Shown here piece by piece: positions 49,966 through 58,787 of a DNA stretch of 64,000 nucleotides. Source of the DNA: JARFPW01 sp035464655 (GTDB lineage Bacteria; Gemmatimonadota; Gemmatimonadetes; Palauibacterales; Palauibacteraceae); assembly GCA_035464655.1 (NCBI GenBank), contig DATHRZ010000012.1, forward strand, positions 62,001 to 126,000, given 5' to 3'. The notes under the pieces are model-generated. The model was not told the DNA's origin. It saw only the letters and a program-made list of their open reading frames with translations, and ran no database searches. Both the position numbers and the translations under genes were made by a program. Position 1 is the stretch's first letter, and each line of letters opens with the position of its first letter.

Positions 49966-52199
49966 GCGCCTCTCCGCGGGACGTCGTGACGAGCCAGCTC
50001 GTTCCGCACCTTCTCCAGCAGCTCCTTCGCCCGAAACGGCTTCTCGATGAACGGCGTCCCTTCGGCGAGCACACCGTGGTGCACGATGGCTTCGTCGGTG
50101 TAGCCCGACATGTAGATCACCCGCAGCGCCGGCCAGTCGTCCTCGAGGCTCGCCGCCAGCTCGGGGCCGCTGATATCGGGTAGCACGACGTCGGTGAGCA
50201 ACAGGTCGACCCCGCCGGAACGGTCACGCAGGATGTCGACGGCCGAGCCGGCGTCGGGCGCGTCGAACACGTCGTACCCGGCCTCGGTCAGCAGGCGCAC
50301 GATCAACCTGCGGACGGCGGAGTTGTCCTCGACGAGCAGAATCGTTCCCGCACGGGGCCCGTCGTCAGCCCCGGGCGACTCTTCGACCGGGCGTGGCACC
50401 TCGTCGGTGCGCGGCACGTACACCTTGAAGGTCGTGCCGCACCCGGGCTCACTGTAGACCCAGATGTTCCCGCCGCCCTGCCTGACGATTCCGTACACCG
50501 TCGACAGGCCGAGGCCGGTTCCCTGCCCGAACTTCTTCGTCGTGAAGAAGGGTTCGAAGATCCTCTTGCGGGTATTCGCGTCCATCCCGCAGCCCGTGTC
50601 CGTGACGGCCAGCATGACGTGCGGCCCGGGTTGAGCGTCCACGTGCTCCTCCACGTAGTCGTCGTCGAGTTCCACGTTCGAGGTCTCGATCGTGAGCTTG
50701 CCACCCCGAGGCATCGCGTCGCGCGCGTTCACGGCCAGGTTCATGATCACCTGCTCGATCCGGCCGGGATCGAACATCACCGGGTGCAGATCGGGCCTCA
50801 GCCCGCACACGAGATCGATATCCGCGCCGATCACCCGATCGAGAATTCCGCGCATCTGCTCCACGGACTCGTTGACGTCGATGACCCTCGGTTGCATCAC
50901 CTGCTTTCGGCTGAACGCCAGGAGCTGGCGCGTGAGGTTCGTCGCCCGCTCCGCCGCCTCGCGCACTTGCTCGACTTCGCGCCGCTCCGGTGCATCGTCG
51001 TCGAGCTCGAGCAGCAGGAGATCGGAGCACCCGAGAATCACCGTCAGCAGGTTGTTGAAATCGTGGGCGACACCACCGGCCAGTCTCCCCACGGCCTCCA
51101 TCTTCTGCGCATGGACGAGCTGCCCCTCCTTCTCGTTCAGGGCAGCCGTCCGTTCCGCCACTCGCTCTTCGAGCTGCTCGTTGAGGGCGATGAGGTCACC
51201 TTCCGCTTTCCGCCTTCGGCCGTACTCCCTTGCGACGCCCCACAGCAGGATCCCCATCAGCACGCCCGCCAGGATGCCCGCCGCTCCGAGCCGGGCGGCC
51301 AGGTCATGCACCGGGGCGAACGCGATGTCGTGAGGCTGCTGCGAGATCACCGTCCATTCGTGCGTGCCGACCCGGGCCCGAACGGCGGTCGCCAGAACCG
51401 TGTCACCGGTCAGGGGATCGGCATAGCGCCCTCTTCCCGGCTCACGAGATTCCCCGCCGGAGGAAAGCACGTCGTCGTACTCCCTGTTCAAAGAACTCGC
51501 GGAATCGGCAGTCGGGTGGGCCGCGAGGGCTCCTAAGTGGTCGACCAGCAGGACGATGCCGTGGTCGCCCACCTCGACCCGACCAAGAAGCTCGGCGAGG
51601 TCTTCCAGGCGGACCTGCGCCACCAGGAAGCCCACCAGTTCGCCGGTCGCCGGCTCCTTGATCGGGGCGGCCACGGCCACGACCAGGATCCGCGGCTCCG
51701 CGTTTCGGCGGTAGACTTCCGATACGTAGGCGCCTCCCGACGGCGCCGTCTCGCGAACCCCCCGGAACCAGTCGCGCTGGTCGAAGCGGCGGTTCAGCGA
51801 CTCGGGCGCCACCGGGTAGTCCACCCAGAGCAGTCCGGTGGTATCGGTCACGAACGCCCTGTCGAGCCTTGGGTGGGCGGATACGAATATCCCGAGGCGC
51901 CGCCGGACGCCGTCGGCATCGCCCGCGGCGGCCGACGCCGAGAGTGTCGGGAACCCCGCATGGCTCGTCAGCGTCGCCGTCCAGTGGTGAAACTCGCGTT
52001 CGACCATCGCGGCCGTGATCGTGGCAGCGGCCTCGTTCCCCCGGTGGACGAAGCTCTCGACGGCCCGCGCCGACACGACGTACGCGAATGCGGCGAGGAT
52101 CACCACAGGGATCGAGCCGAGGACGACGAGCACGAAGTAGGTCCCCCACGACCTGCGGAACGCTCGCGGAATGCGCGGAATTCGGAAGAAGCGACTCAC
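49962..52199 (-). CDS. Hybrid sensor histidine kinase with dCACHE-like sensor and receiver domain
   Basis: 745 residues. An N-terminal helix (about 20-45) and a second near 305-325 enclose a large extracytoplasmic sensor resembling Cache domains (DYPVAPESLNRRFDQRDWFRG, GGAYVSEVYRR). A coiled coil leads to the dimerisation domain with the phospho-acceptor His379 in GGVAHDFNNLLTV. The ATPase domain has NLAVNARDAMP, DTGCGMD and GTGLGLSTVYGIV. A C-terminal receiver carries Asp670 in LLLTDVVLP and Lys in IEKPF. No DNA-binding regulator is adjacent. Confidence 0.92.
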   Translation of the reverse strand: MSRFFRIPRIPRAFRRSWGTYFVLVVLGSIPVVILAAFAYVVSARAVESFVHRGNEAAATITAAMVEREFHHWTATLTSHAGFPTLSASAAAGDADGVRRRLGIFVSAHPRLDRAFVTDTTGLLWVDYPVAPESLNRRFDQRDWFRGVRETAPSGGAYVSEVYRRNAEPRILVVAVAAPIKEPATGELVGFLVAQVRLEDLAELLGRVEVGDHGIVLLVDHLGALAAHPTADSASSLNREYDDVLSSGGESREPGRGRYADPLTGDTVLATAVRARVGTHEWTVISQQPHDIAFAPVHDLAARLGAAGILAGVLMGILLWGVAREYGRRRKAEGDLIALNEQLEERVAERTAALNEKEGQLVHAQKMEAVGRLAGGVAHDFNNLLTVILGCSDLLLLELDDDAPERREVEQVREAAERATNLTRQLLAFSRKQVMQPRVIDVNESVEQMRGILDRVIGADIDLVCGLRPDLHPVMFDPGRIEQVIMNLAVNARDAMPRGGKLTIETSNVELDDDYVEEHVDAQPGPHVMLAVTDTGCGMDANTRKRIFEPFFTTKKFGQGTGLGLSTVYGIVRQGGGNIWVYSEPGCGTTFKVYVPRTDEVPRPVEESPGADDGPRAGTILLVEDNSAVRRLIVRLLTEAGYDVFDAPDAGSAVDILRDRSGGVDLLLTDVVLPDISGPELAASLEDDWPALRVIYMSGYTDEAIVHHGVLAEGTPFIEKPFRAKELLEKVRNELARHDVPRRGA

Positions 52200-52246
52200 T
52201 TCGGCCGCGGCGCGGCTTCTCGCGAGCTCGACGCAACCCGGGCGCC

Positions 52247-52265
52247 ATCCATGATGATCATGGAT
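52247..52265. repeat. Perfect inverted repeat upstream of the histidine kinase gene
   Basis: ATCCATGA, a three-base centre, and TCATGGAT make a 19-base palindrome 48 bases before the histidine kinase start codon. Its position fits an operator, but no matching regulator is identified. Confidence 0.4.
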
Positions 52266-52366
52266 CTACTGCCTTCCGCGGCTGCGTGGGCACGAATATG
52301 CTCCCTACCTCTCTAGTTGGTTGGATCGTCCAGCCATGAATGGAGCAAGATGTGGGCCCGCGGAGG

Positions 52367-53014
52367 TCAGGTGGCGTCGCCCTCCGCCTCCGTTGCGATA
52401 GCCGACGCCACGCGCCGAACGGCGGAGTCGCCTTTCGCCACGCCACCTGCGTAGAGATTCCGGTAGCCCCACACACCGACACCGCCGCCAAGGAGGAGGC
52501 CGAGCGCGGCAGCGCTCCACGCACCGGCCAGCGACGCGGCCCCGAGCAGCCCGGCCGCCGCGTTCCCGACGGCCACACCGCCCACGGCGCCACCACCACC
52601 GATGAGCCCCGCCGAGCTTCCCGCCAGAGTCAGGTTGAGACCCCGCCGATAGAGAGAGGAACCCGCAGGCGAAGGCGGGTCCCCTCGTCCTCCCCGCGAA
52701 TCGACGCGATGACCGTGCGGCCATCGGCAAAATCGATTCCGCAGCCAGCGGGTCGTCCAGCGCTCGGGCCGGATCGCGTCCCAGTCCGCCAGTTTGCACT
52801 CCGCGAGCGCGAGCAGAACGTGGTCCGCCGAGATGCCGGCCTCCGCCCCGGCCCCCATGACATGCTCCAGCGGCAACGTAGACGGATCGTGCGCCGCCGC
52901 CACGGAGTCCTCGTCCGGCGCGAGTTGGCCGCGCGATTCGGCACGCTGTAGCCGCGCGACGCGACGCCGGATCTCGCGCGCTTCGTCCTCGGAGACGCGC
53001 CGATCGTTCGTCAT
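52367..53014 (-). CDS. Hypothetical protein, possibly with a compensated double frameshift
   Basis: 215 residues as an open frame. The N-terminal part (1-93) is helical with a segment AGAEAGISADHVLLALAE. The C-terminal part (about 133-215) is a Gly/Ala-rich hydrophobic region with two likely membrane helices. Between them, residues about 94-130 (FCRWPHGHRVDSRGGRG...) look unnatural and use CGA and TTT codons. The +1 frame over 52632-52740 instead reads DFADGRTVIASIRGEDEG and then TRLRLRVPLSIGG with good codon choice. Two opposite single-base indels, or a sequencing problem, would explain this. Family not recognised. Confidence 0.6.
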   Translation of the reverse strand: MTNDRRVSEDEAREIRRRVARLQRAESRGQLAPDEDSVAAAHDPSTLPLEHVMGAGAEAGISADHVLLALAECKLADWDAIRPERWTTRWLRNRFCRWPHGHRVDSRGGRGDPPSPAGSSLYRRGLNLTLAGSSAGLIGGGGAVGGVAVGNAAAGLLGAASLAGAWSAAALGLLLGGGVGVWGYRNLYAGGVAKGDSAVRRVASAIATEAEGDAT

Positions 53015-53050
53015 TTCGTCACTAGCGGCCCAGTTTCGGCACCCCGGTCT

Positions 53051-54340
53051 CTATCCCGTTCCCTCGGCCACGCGCACGCCCGCGGTCTGCCGCCACCGGC
53101 CGAGGACGTCGGCCGGCACCCTGGCCGTCAGCACGACAACCGAATCGGTCTCCTCGCGGCCGAGCACCTCGGCCTCGCGGTAGGCCTCGGCCAGCGTCCG
53201 GCCGTCGGTCACGGGCACGGACACCCGCACCGTGGGGCGGCCTTCCGCCGCGCGGCGGCGCAGTTCGTCGCGGAGCTCGGCGAGGCCGTGATCCTCGAAC
53301 ACGGTGGTGAACACGTGGGGTCCCAGCAACTCGTTCGAGCGGCGGCGCAGCGCCTCTTCCTCGCCGTGCGTGAGCCGATCGATTTTGTTGAACGCTAGCA
53401 GCGTCGGGCGCTCGGACGCGCCGATTTCATGTAACGCGACCTCGACGGCCTCCACCTGGTGCTCCCAGCTCGGCGAGGCGGCGTCGATGACGTGCACCAG
53501 GAGGTCCGCGTCGCCGATTTCTTCCAGGGTGGCGCGGAACGAGGCGACGAGATCGTGGGGCAGCTTGCGGATGAACCCGACCGTGTCGGTGACCAGGGCC
53601 CGGTAGCCCCCGTCGAGCTCGACCGCCCGGGTCGCGCTGTCCAGCGTCGCGAACAGGCGATTCTCGACGAACACGTCGCTGCCCGACAGGCCCCGCAGGA
53701 TGCTCGACTTACCGGCGTTCGTGTAGCCGACCAGCGCGACGCGGAATTCGGTCGCTCGACCCTTTCGCCGCACGTCGCGGCTCTTCGCGATGTCGCGCAG
53801 CTCGCGGCGCAGTCGGGTGATCCGGCGATCGATGATCCGGCGATCGGTCTCGAGCTGCGTCTCGCCGGGCCCCCGCGTGCCAATGCCTCCCTGGGTGCGC
53901 GACAGGTGGGTCCACATGCGCTTGAGCCGCGGACGCATGTACTCGAGCTGCGCCAGCTCGACCTGGAGGCGCGCCTCGGCGGTGCGCGCACGGAGGGCGA
54001 AGATGTCGAGGATGAGCTCGGTGCGATCCATCACCCGGATGCCGAGACGCTTCTCGAGCGCCGACCCCTGGGCCGGCGACAGGTCTTCGTCGAAGACGAC
54101 GATCGTCGCGTCCTCGCCCCCGGCGAGCTCGCGAAGCTGATCCGCCTTCCCACTTCCGATGTAGAGCTTCGGGTTCGGGGCATCGAGCCGCTGCACCATC
54201 GTGGCGACGACCTCCGCACCGGCCGTGTCGGCCAGGTGGGCCAGCTCCTGCAAATGCTCGTCGACGATCCGTTGAGGCTCGTCGCTGTGTGGCGCGGCCA
54301 CGAGGACCGCGCGTTCGACCGGTACGGCCAGCTCGATCAA
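53051..54340 (-). CDS. hflX: GTPase HflX
   Basis: 429-residue ribosome-associated GTPase that splits stalled ribosomes. The N-terminal HflX domain contains DLSPAQGSALEKRLGIRVMDRTELILDIFALRART. The linker GGIGTRGPGETQLETDRR precedes the G domain: G1 GYTNAGKSS, G3 DTVGFIRKLPHDLV, G4 NKID. The start is TTG 54340 overlapping the rarA stop as TTGA. The hypothetical gene that follows begins after only 36 bases. Confidence 0.94.
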   Translation of the reverse strand: MIELAVPVERAVLVAAPHSDEPQRIVDEHLQELAHLADTAGAEVVATMVQRLDAPNPKLYIGSGKADQLRELAGGEDATIVVFDEDLSPAQGSALEKRLGIRVMDRTELILDIFALRARTAEARLQVELAQLEYMRPRLKRMWTHLSRTQGGIGTRGPGETQLETDRRIIDRRITRLRRELRDIAKSRDVRRKGRATEFRVALVGYTNAGKSSILRGLSGSDVFVENRLFATLDSATRAVELDGGYRALVTDTVGFIRKLPHDLVASFRATLEEIGDADLLVHVIDAASPSWEHQVEAVEVALHEIGASERPTLLAFNKIDRLTHGEEEALRRRSNELLGPHVFTTVFEDHGLAELRDELRRRAAEGRPTVRVSVPVTDGRTLAEAYREAEVLGREETDSVVVLTARVPADVLGRWRQTAGVRVAEGTG

Positions 54341-55722
54341 TTCGGCTCCGATGGCTCCCTCCGGCGGGCCTCGGCCCGCAGCTCTTCGATTCGTCGCATC
54401 CGTTCGGCGATCGCCGCTTCCTTGCCCCGATCGCCCGGCCGGTAGAATCCGTCTGTCTCCACGGCCTCGGGAAGGTAACTCTGCGGCGCTACGCCGCCCG
54501 GCCAGTCATGGTCGTACTCGTACCCCTCGCCGTGGCCGAGGTCCCGCATCAAGCGCGTCGGGGCGTTGCGGATGTGGGGGGGAACGGGTGCGGCCGGCGT
54601 TTCACGCGCCGCGTCGCGGGCGGCTCCGAGTGCCCTGTATATGCGGTTCGACTTCGGGGCCACGGCCAGGTACACCGCCGCCTCGGCCAGCGCGAGCTCG
54701 CCTTCCGGCGATCCGAGCACGTGGTAGGCGTCGCGGGCGGCGAGCGTGATCTGCAGGGCGGAGGAATCGGCGAGCCCGACGTCCTCGACGGCCATCCGAA
54801 TGAGCCGCCGCGCGACGTACATCGGGTCTTCCCCCGCCTCGAGCATGCGCGCCAGCCAGTACAGCGTGCCATCGGCGTCGGATCCGCGCACGGACTTGTG
54901 GAGCGCCGAAATCGCGTCGAAGTGCGCATCGCCCGACTTGTCGTAGCGCGGAATTCGTCGCTGCAGGGCCGCCTCGACCACGTCGAGGGTGATCCGGCCT
55001 CCGTCGCCGGCCAGGTCGGCGGCCGTCTCGAGTGTGTTGAGAGCCCGCCGGGCGTCGCCGTCGGCGATCACCGCCAGGCGGTCGATCGCCTCGTCCTCGG
55101 CCTCGACGCCCCGTCCGCCGAGGCCCCGGTCGTCGGCCAGGGCTCGCCGGCAGAGCTCCGCGATCGCCTCCGGCGCCAGGGGCTCGAGCACGAACACCCG
55201 CGAGCGGCTGAGCAGCGGCGGGATCACCTCGAAGCTCGGATTCTCGGTCGTCGCGCCGATGAGCACGACGGCGCCCGATTCGACGTGCGGAAGGAGCGCG
55301 TCCTGCTGCGCCTTGTTGAACCGGTGGATCTCGTCGATGAACAGGATCGTGTCTCGCCCGGTCGCCCGGCGTCGATCGCGCGCGGTCGCGAGGATTTCGC
55401 GCAATCGAGGGATTCCTTCGGTCACGGCGCTGAACGGCTCGAACGCGGCGCCCGTGAGCCCGGCCACGATGTGGGCGAGCGTCGTCTTTCCGACGCCCGG
55501 CGGGCCCCACAGGATCAGGCTCGGCAGGCGGTCGCGCTCGATCAGCTCGCGAAGCGGGCTTCCGGGGCCGACGAGCTTCTCCTGGCCCACGAAGCCGTCG
55601 AAGTCGGCTGGCCGCATCCGTGACGCGAGCGGGGCCGAGTCCGGTACCTGGTGTCGGTCCGGCGCCCGACCGGCGCCGGGCGTCGTCGTCTCACCGAACA
55701 GGTCGGGCTCGCGGCCGCTCAC
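54337..55722 (-). CDS. rarA: Replication-associated recombination protein RarA (MgsA) AAA+ ATPase
   Basis: 461 residues. PLASRMRPADFDGFVGQEKLVGPGSPL opens the clamp-loader-like domain. Walker A is GPPGVGKTT, Walker B FIDEIHRFNKAQQDALLPHVE, sensor 1 GATTENPSFEV, and the C-terminal tetramer domain has SALHKSVRGSDADGTLYWLARML and HDWPGG. It acts at stalled replication forks. GTG 55722 overlaps the cca stop; the long open frame upstream is antisense-like. Confidence 0.95.
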   Translation of the reverse strand: MSGREPDLFGETTTPGAGRAPDRHQVPDSAPLASRMRPADFDGFVGQEKLVGPGSPLRELIERDRLPSLILWGPPGVGKTTLAHIVAGLTGAAFEPFSAVTEGIPRLREILATARDRRRATGRDTILFIDEIHRFNKAQQDALLPHVESGAVVLIGATTENPSFEVIPPLLSRSRVFVLEPLAPEAIAELCRRALADDRGLGGRGVEAEDEAIDRLAVIADGDARRALNTLETAADLAGDGGRITLDVVEAALQRRIPRYDKSGDAHFDAISALHKSVRGSDADGTLYWLARMLEAGEDPMYVARRLIRMAVEDVGLADSSALQITLAARDAYHVLGSPEGELALAEAAVYLAVAPKSNRIYRALGAARDAARETPAAPVPPHIRNAPTRLMRDLGHGEGYEYDHDWPGGVAPQSYLPEAVETDGFYRPGDRGKEAAIAERMRRIEELRAEARRREPSEPN

Positions 55723-57044
55723 ACGTCCTCGAGCGACGCCATCTCGATGAGCTCGCGGGCGATGCCGAGCAGCGCCTCGCGCTCGTTCAGCGTCGGGTCT
55801 TCGAGCACCTGCGCGTGCAACTCGTCGAGCAGCAGACCGACGACCGGACCCTGCGCGACGCCGAGCCCGAGGATGTCCTCTCCGTCGACGGCCAGCTCGG
55901 AGCGATCGATCGGGGCATCGCCGAGTCGCTCCTCGTGCACCCGGCGCCACGTATGCACGAGGGCTCCGGCCGCCTGCTCGTCGCCGGAGGCGCGGGCCGC
56001 CGCGAAGTGCAGCCGGAACAGGTCGCGCTCCCCGCCCCGCCCTACCTCGCTGAGCCACTCGCGGATGTGGGCCGACGAGTCGAGCGGGTTGACGAACGGC
56101 AGGAAATGGCGGCGGAGTTCGAGAATCCGGCGCCGGTCGGCATTCGACAGCTTCAGACGCTCTACCACCTTCGCGACGGCCGCCTCGCCCGGATCGGGAT
56201 CCTCGCCGGCACCCGGAATGATCATCAGCAGCCGCGCCAGGCGAAGCAGCGGACGGCCTTCGTGCAGCTCGTCGATGGCGTCGAGCGCCGCGTCCCAGGC
56301 GTCGGTATCCGCTCGGGCGTCGAGCTCCGGGTACCAGATCCCGAGAACGCCGGTGTCGCGGTACAGGCGCAGGGCCGCGGAGGGACGCGGTCCGGTAAAG
56401 ATCTTCTCGAGCTCCTCGCGTACTCGCTCCGCCGACAGGTCGGTCGTGCCGTGGACCGCAGCCTCGAGCGCCTCGCGGGTGGGAGGGTCGAACGTCAGGT
56501 CGAAGCGCCCGGCGAACCGCAAGCCGCGCAGCACGCGCAGGTAGTCCTCGGCGAAACGCTCGGCCGGCTCGCCCACGGCGCGCAGGATCCGCGCTTCCAG
56601 GTCCTCGCGCCCGTTCCATGGATCTTTGAGCTCGTGGGTCGCGATACGCCACGCGATCGCGTTGATCGTGAAGTCACGCCGTGCGAGGTCTTCCTCGATC
56701 GACTCGGCGAAGGCGACGACGGCGTGCCGGCCGTCGGTCTCGATGTCGCGGCGGAACGTCGTCACCTCGTACACCGTCCCGTCCTCCTGCAGCACGCCCA
56801 CGGTTCCGTGCTCGATTCCGAGCGGAATGGTGCGCGGGAACAGGGCGCGAACTTCCTCGGGTCGCGCGTCCGTCGCCAGGTCCCAGTCGCCACGCGCGAT
56901 GCCCAGGAGTCGGTCGCGGATCGCCCCGCCTACGGCCCACGCCTCGTAGCCGCGCGCCTCGAGATGCTCGGCGAGCGCGAGAAAGGACCGCGGTGCCAAC
57001 AGCGCCTCGTCGGTCGGACCCGTCGTCTCGTCCGTGGCGCTCAC
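55719..57044 (-). CDS. cca: CCA tRNA nucleotidyltransferase / poly(A) polymerase family protein
   Basis: 441 residues of the class II nucleotidyltransferase family. The head domain has AVGGAIRDRLLGIARGDWDLATDA (catalytic Asp pair) and RRDFTINAIAW, with the neck ERFAEDYLRVLRGLRFAGRF and ERVREELEKIF. It adds or repairs the 3' CCA of tRNAs; the tRNA-Gln in this window lacks an encoded CCA, consistent with need for it. Poly(A) polymerase activity cannot be excluded by sequence. GTGA overlap with gmhA. Confidence 0.9.
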   Translation of the reverse strand: MSATDETTGPTDEALLAPRSFLALAEHLEARGYEAWAVGGAIRDRLLGIARGDWDLATDARPEEVRALFPRTIPLGIEHGTVGVLQEDGTVYEVTTFRRDIETDGRHAVVAFAESIEEDLARRDFTINAIAWRIATHELKDPWNGREDLEARILRAVGEPAERFAEDYLRVLRGLRFAGRFDLTFDPPTREALEAAVHGTTDLSAERVREELEKIFTGPRPSAALRLYRDTGVLGIWYPELDARADTDAWDAALDAIDELHEGRPLLRLARLLMIIPGAGEDPDPGEAAVAKVVERLKLSNADRRRILELRRHFLPFVNPLDSSAHIREWLSEVGRGGERDLFRLHFAAARASGDEQAAGALVHTWRRVHEERLGDAPIDRSELAVDGEDILGLGVAQGPVVGLLLDELHAQVLEDPTLNEREALLGIARELIEMASLEDV

Positions 57045-57628
57045 GTACTATCGCCCGCGAAATGCGCGTCCACGTGGTCGGCCACCGCGTGCTCGGCCGC
57101 CAGGTGAATTTCCTGGATCGTCGCCGTGTCGTCCGACGGGGCCCGGATGGCGAGCTCGGCGAGCTCGGCGAGCTCCCCGCCGGACGCCCCCGTGAGCGCC
57201 ACCGTGCGTAGGCCCATCTCCCCGGCGGCCCGAACCGCCGCGAGGCAGTTGGGCGACGCGCCGCTCGTCGAGTGGACGATCAGGAGATCGCCGGAACGCC
57301 CCAGCGCCCGCAGCGAGCGAACGAACACCTGGTCGTAGCCGAAGTCGTTGGCGGACGCCGTGAGCAGCGCGCTACCCGCCGTGAGGGCGATGGCCGAAAG
57401 CGGCTCGCGCCGGCGCCGGAACCGGACGACGTACTCCGTGGCGATATGCTCCACGGTCGCGGCGCTGCCGCCGTTGCCACAGAACAGCAGGCGTCCGCCG
57501 CCCTCGAGCGTCTCGATGGCCCACTCCGCGTAGCGGCCGACGTCCCCCACCAGCTCGTCGGCCGCGCGCTCGGCGGCAACCGACAGGGCGCGCAGGCTCG
57601 AAGCGGCCCGCTCGCGCGCCGACTTCAT
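57041..57628 (-). CDS. gmhA: Sedoheptulose-7-phosphate isomerase (GmhA)
   Basis: SIS-domain protein of 195 residues. LLFCGNGGSAATVEHIATEYVVRF, ALTAGSALLTASANDFGYDQVF and HSTSGASPNCLAAVRAA match GmhA, the first step to ADP-heptose for LPS core or other heptose glycans. This supports a Gram-negative envelope. DiaA-like replication factors share the fold and are the main alternative. It is coupled by ATGA to the CpsB-like gene upstream. Confidence 0.88.
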   Translation of the reverse strand: MKSARERAASSLRALSVAAERAADELVGDVGRYAEWAIETLEGGGRLLFCGNGGSAATVEHIATEYVVRFRRRREPLSAIALTAGSALLTASANDFGYDQVFVRSLRALGRSGDLLIVHSTSGASPNCLAAVRAAGEMGLRTVALTGASGGELAELAELAIRAPSDDTATIQEIHLAAEHAVADHVDAHFAGDST

Positions 57629-58443
57629 CGCGACCCTCCCCCGAGCAACTTACGGCGCACGCGGTCGAACCAACCGGACGGCAGATCGAGCGCGGGCACC
57701 GGCGTGATCCGCTCGCCCTCGAGAACCGCTCGCGGGTTGGCTTCGGTGAGCAGGCGTGCCGCCTCGGTGAACCGCGGATCCCCGACCTCGGCCAGGAGAT
57801 CGTAGCCGCGACGCAGCAGCGTCGACCGGTGCGGACGCGCGTGGTGATCGGAACCGAGCAGGTCGACCTGGCCGTCGACGAGCATGCGGCGCGCCACCCG
57901 CTGCGGCTCGCGGCCGTACTCGCCGAGCAGGCTGCCGACGTTGACGCACATCAGGGCGCCCATCCCCCGCCAGCGCTCGATCGTCTCGTAGGACGCTTCG
58001 ACGCCGGCGTAGCGCTCCGGATGCGCGAGCACCGGAATCCACTCCTGCTCCCGAACCACATCGAGCATTCGGCTCGAGTAGGCGGGCAAAGCGAGCCGAG
58101 AGAACTCCACCAGGATTGCTCCGCCGCCCGACAGGCCAAGCTCACGATCCGACAGGTCGATCTCCGGGTCGTCGATGCGGATCTCGTAGGCCAGTTCGAG
58201 CTCCACCTCGGGAACATGCTCGGCCGCCGCCTTCTCGAGGGCCCGGAACGCCAGCTCGATGCGGGCGTGCCGCGTCGTGCCGACGTCGCGCGCGTCGAGA
58301 TGCGGGGTCGTGACCACCCGCACGATGCTCGAGTCACGGAACGAGCGCAGCGTCTCGATCGCGGTCTCGAGGGACTCGGCGCCGTCGTCCACGGCGGGGA
58401 CGAGGTGACAGTGCAGGTCGACCAGGGCCCGCTGCTCGCTCAG
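57625..58443 (-). CDS. CpsB/CapC-family PHP-domain protein tyrosine phosphatase-like, with an apparent CTG start
   Basis: 272 residues in a PHP-fold metal hydrolase family that dephosphorylates BY-kinases controlling polysaccharide export. From 58443 it reads (M)SEQRALVDLHCHLVPAVDDG, giving the essential metal-binding DLHCH motif (His11, His13) and DDG. The only ATG/GTG/TTG in range, GTG 58392, would remove this motif, so CTG 58443 (or CTG 58425) is the likely start. CTG 58443 forms a CTGA overlap with the upstream stop. Later metal ligands lie in TTPHLD, LAHPERY and LLGSDHHA. No BY-kinase is adjacent. Confidence 0.85.
   Translation of the reverse strand: MSEQRALVDLHCHLVPAVDDGAESLETAIETLRSFRDSSIVRVVTTPHLDARDVGTTRHARIELAFRALEKAAAEHVPEVELELAYEIRIDDPEIDLSDRELGLSGGGAILVEFSRLALPAYSSRMLDVVREQEWIPVLAHPERYAGVEASYETIERWRGMGALMCVNVGSLLGEYGREPQRVARRMLVDGQVDLLGSDHHARPHRSTLLRRGYDLLAEVGDPRFTEAARLLTEANPRAVLEGERITPVPALDLPSGWFDRVRRKLLGGGSR
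58440..58443 (-). other. CTGA stop/start overlap before the CpsB-like gene
   Basis: The TGA stop of the 115-residue gene (58442-58440) overlaps the CTG (58443-58441) that begins the CpsB-like reading frame, repeating the geometry seen at rplY-pth. Confidence 0.65.
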
Positions 58444-58787
58444 GACGCCTCCCCTGCGGCCGCCGCGTCGAGCATGCCCCCGAGGACGCCGCGCGGACCG
58501 AGCCTGTCCGCCAGGGCGACCACGTCGACGTCGAGATCGGCCGCCGCCTCGAACGCGTAGGTCAGGGACGCGTCGGCGGCCAACAGCCGGAGAGCGGCGC
58601 GGCGCGACCGCAGATCGGCGGCCGTCTCGGTCAGCACGTCATCGAACCCGCGGAGTGCCGCGGCGGCGAGCCGCCCGGGGATGTCGGCGTCGTCCTCGTC
58701 CAGCTCGCGCACGAGCTGCCGGATGGCGTCCGCCAGCTCGGGCGGCGCCTCGGCAAGGCGTGGTTCCAGCCAGCCGTCGAGCGTCAC
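58440..58787 (-). CDS. Hypothetical protein
   Basis: 115 residues, family not recognised. It is almost entirely helical and Asp/Ala/Leu/Arg-rich (MTLDGWLEPRLAEAPPELADAI, VRELDEDDADIPGRLAAAALRGFDDVLTE) with no signal peptide or membrane helix. GTG 58787 overlaps the alaS stop as GTGA and its own stop overlaps the CpsB-like CTG start, so it is a genuine coupled member of the alaS operon. Confidence 0.75.
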   Translation of the reverse strand: MTLDGWLEPRLAEAPPELADAIRQLVRELDEDDADIPGRLAAAALRGFDDVLTETAADLRSRRAALRLLAADASLTYAFEAAADLDVDVVALADRLGPRGVLGGMLDAAAAGEAS

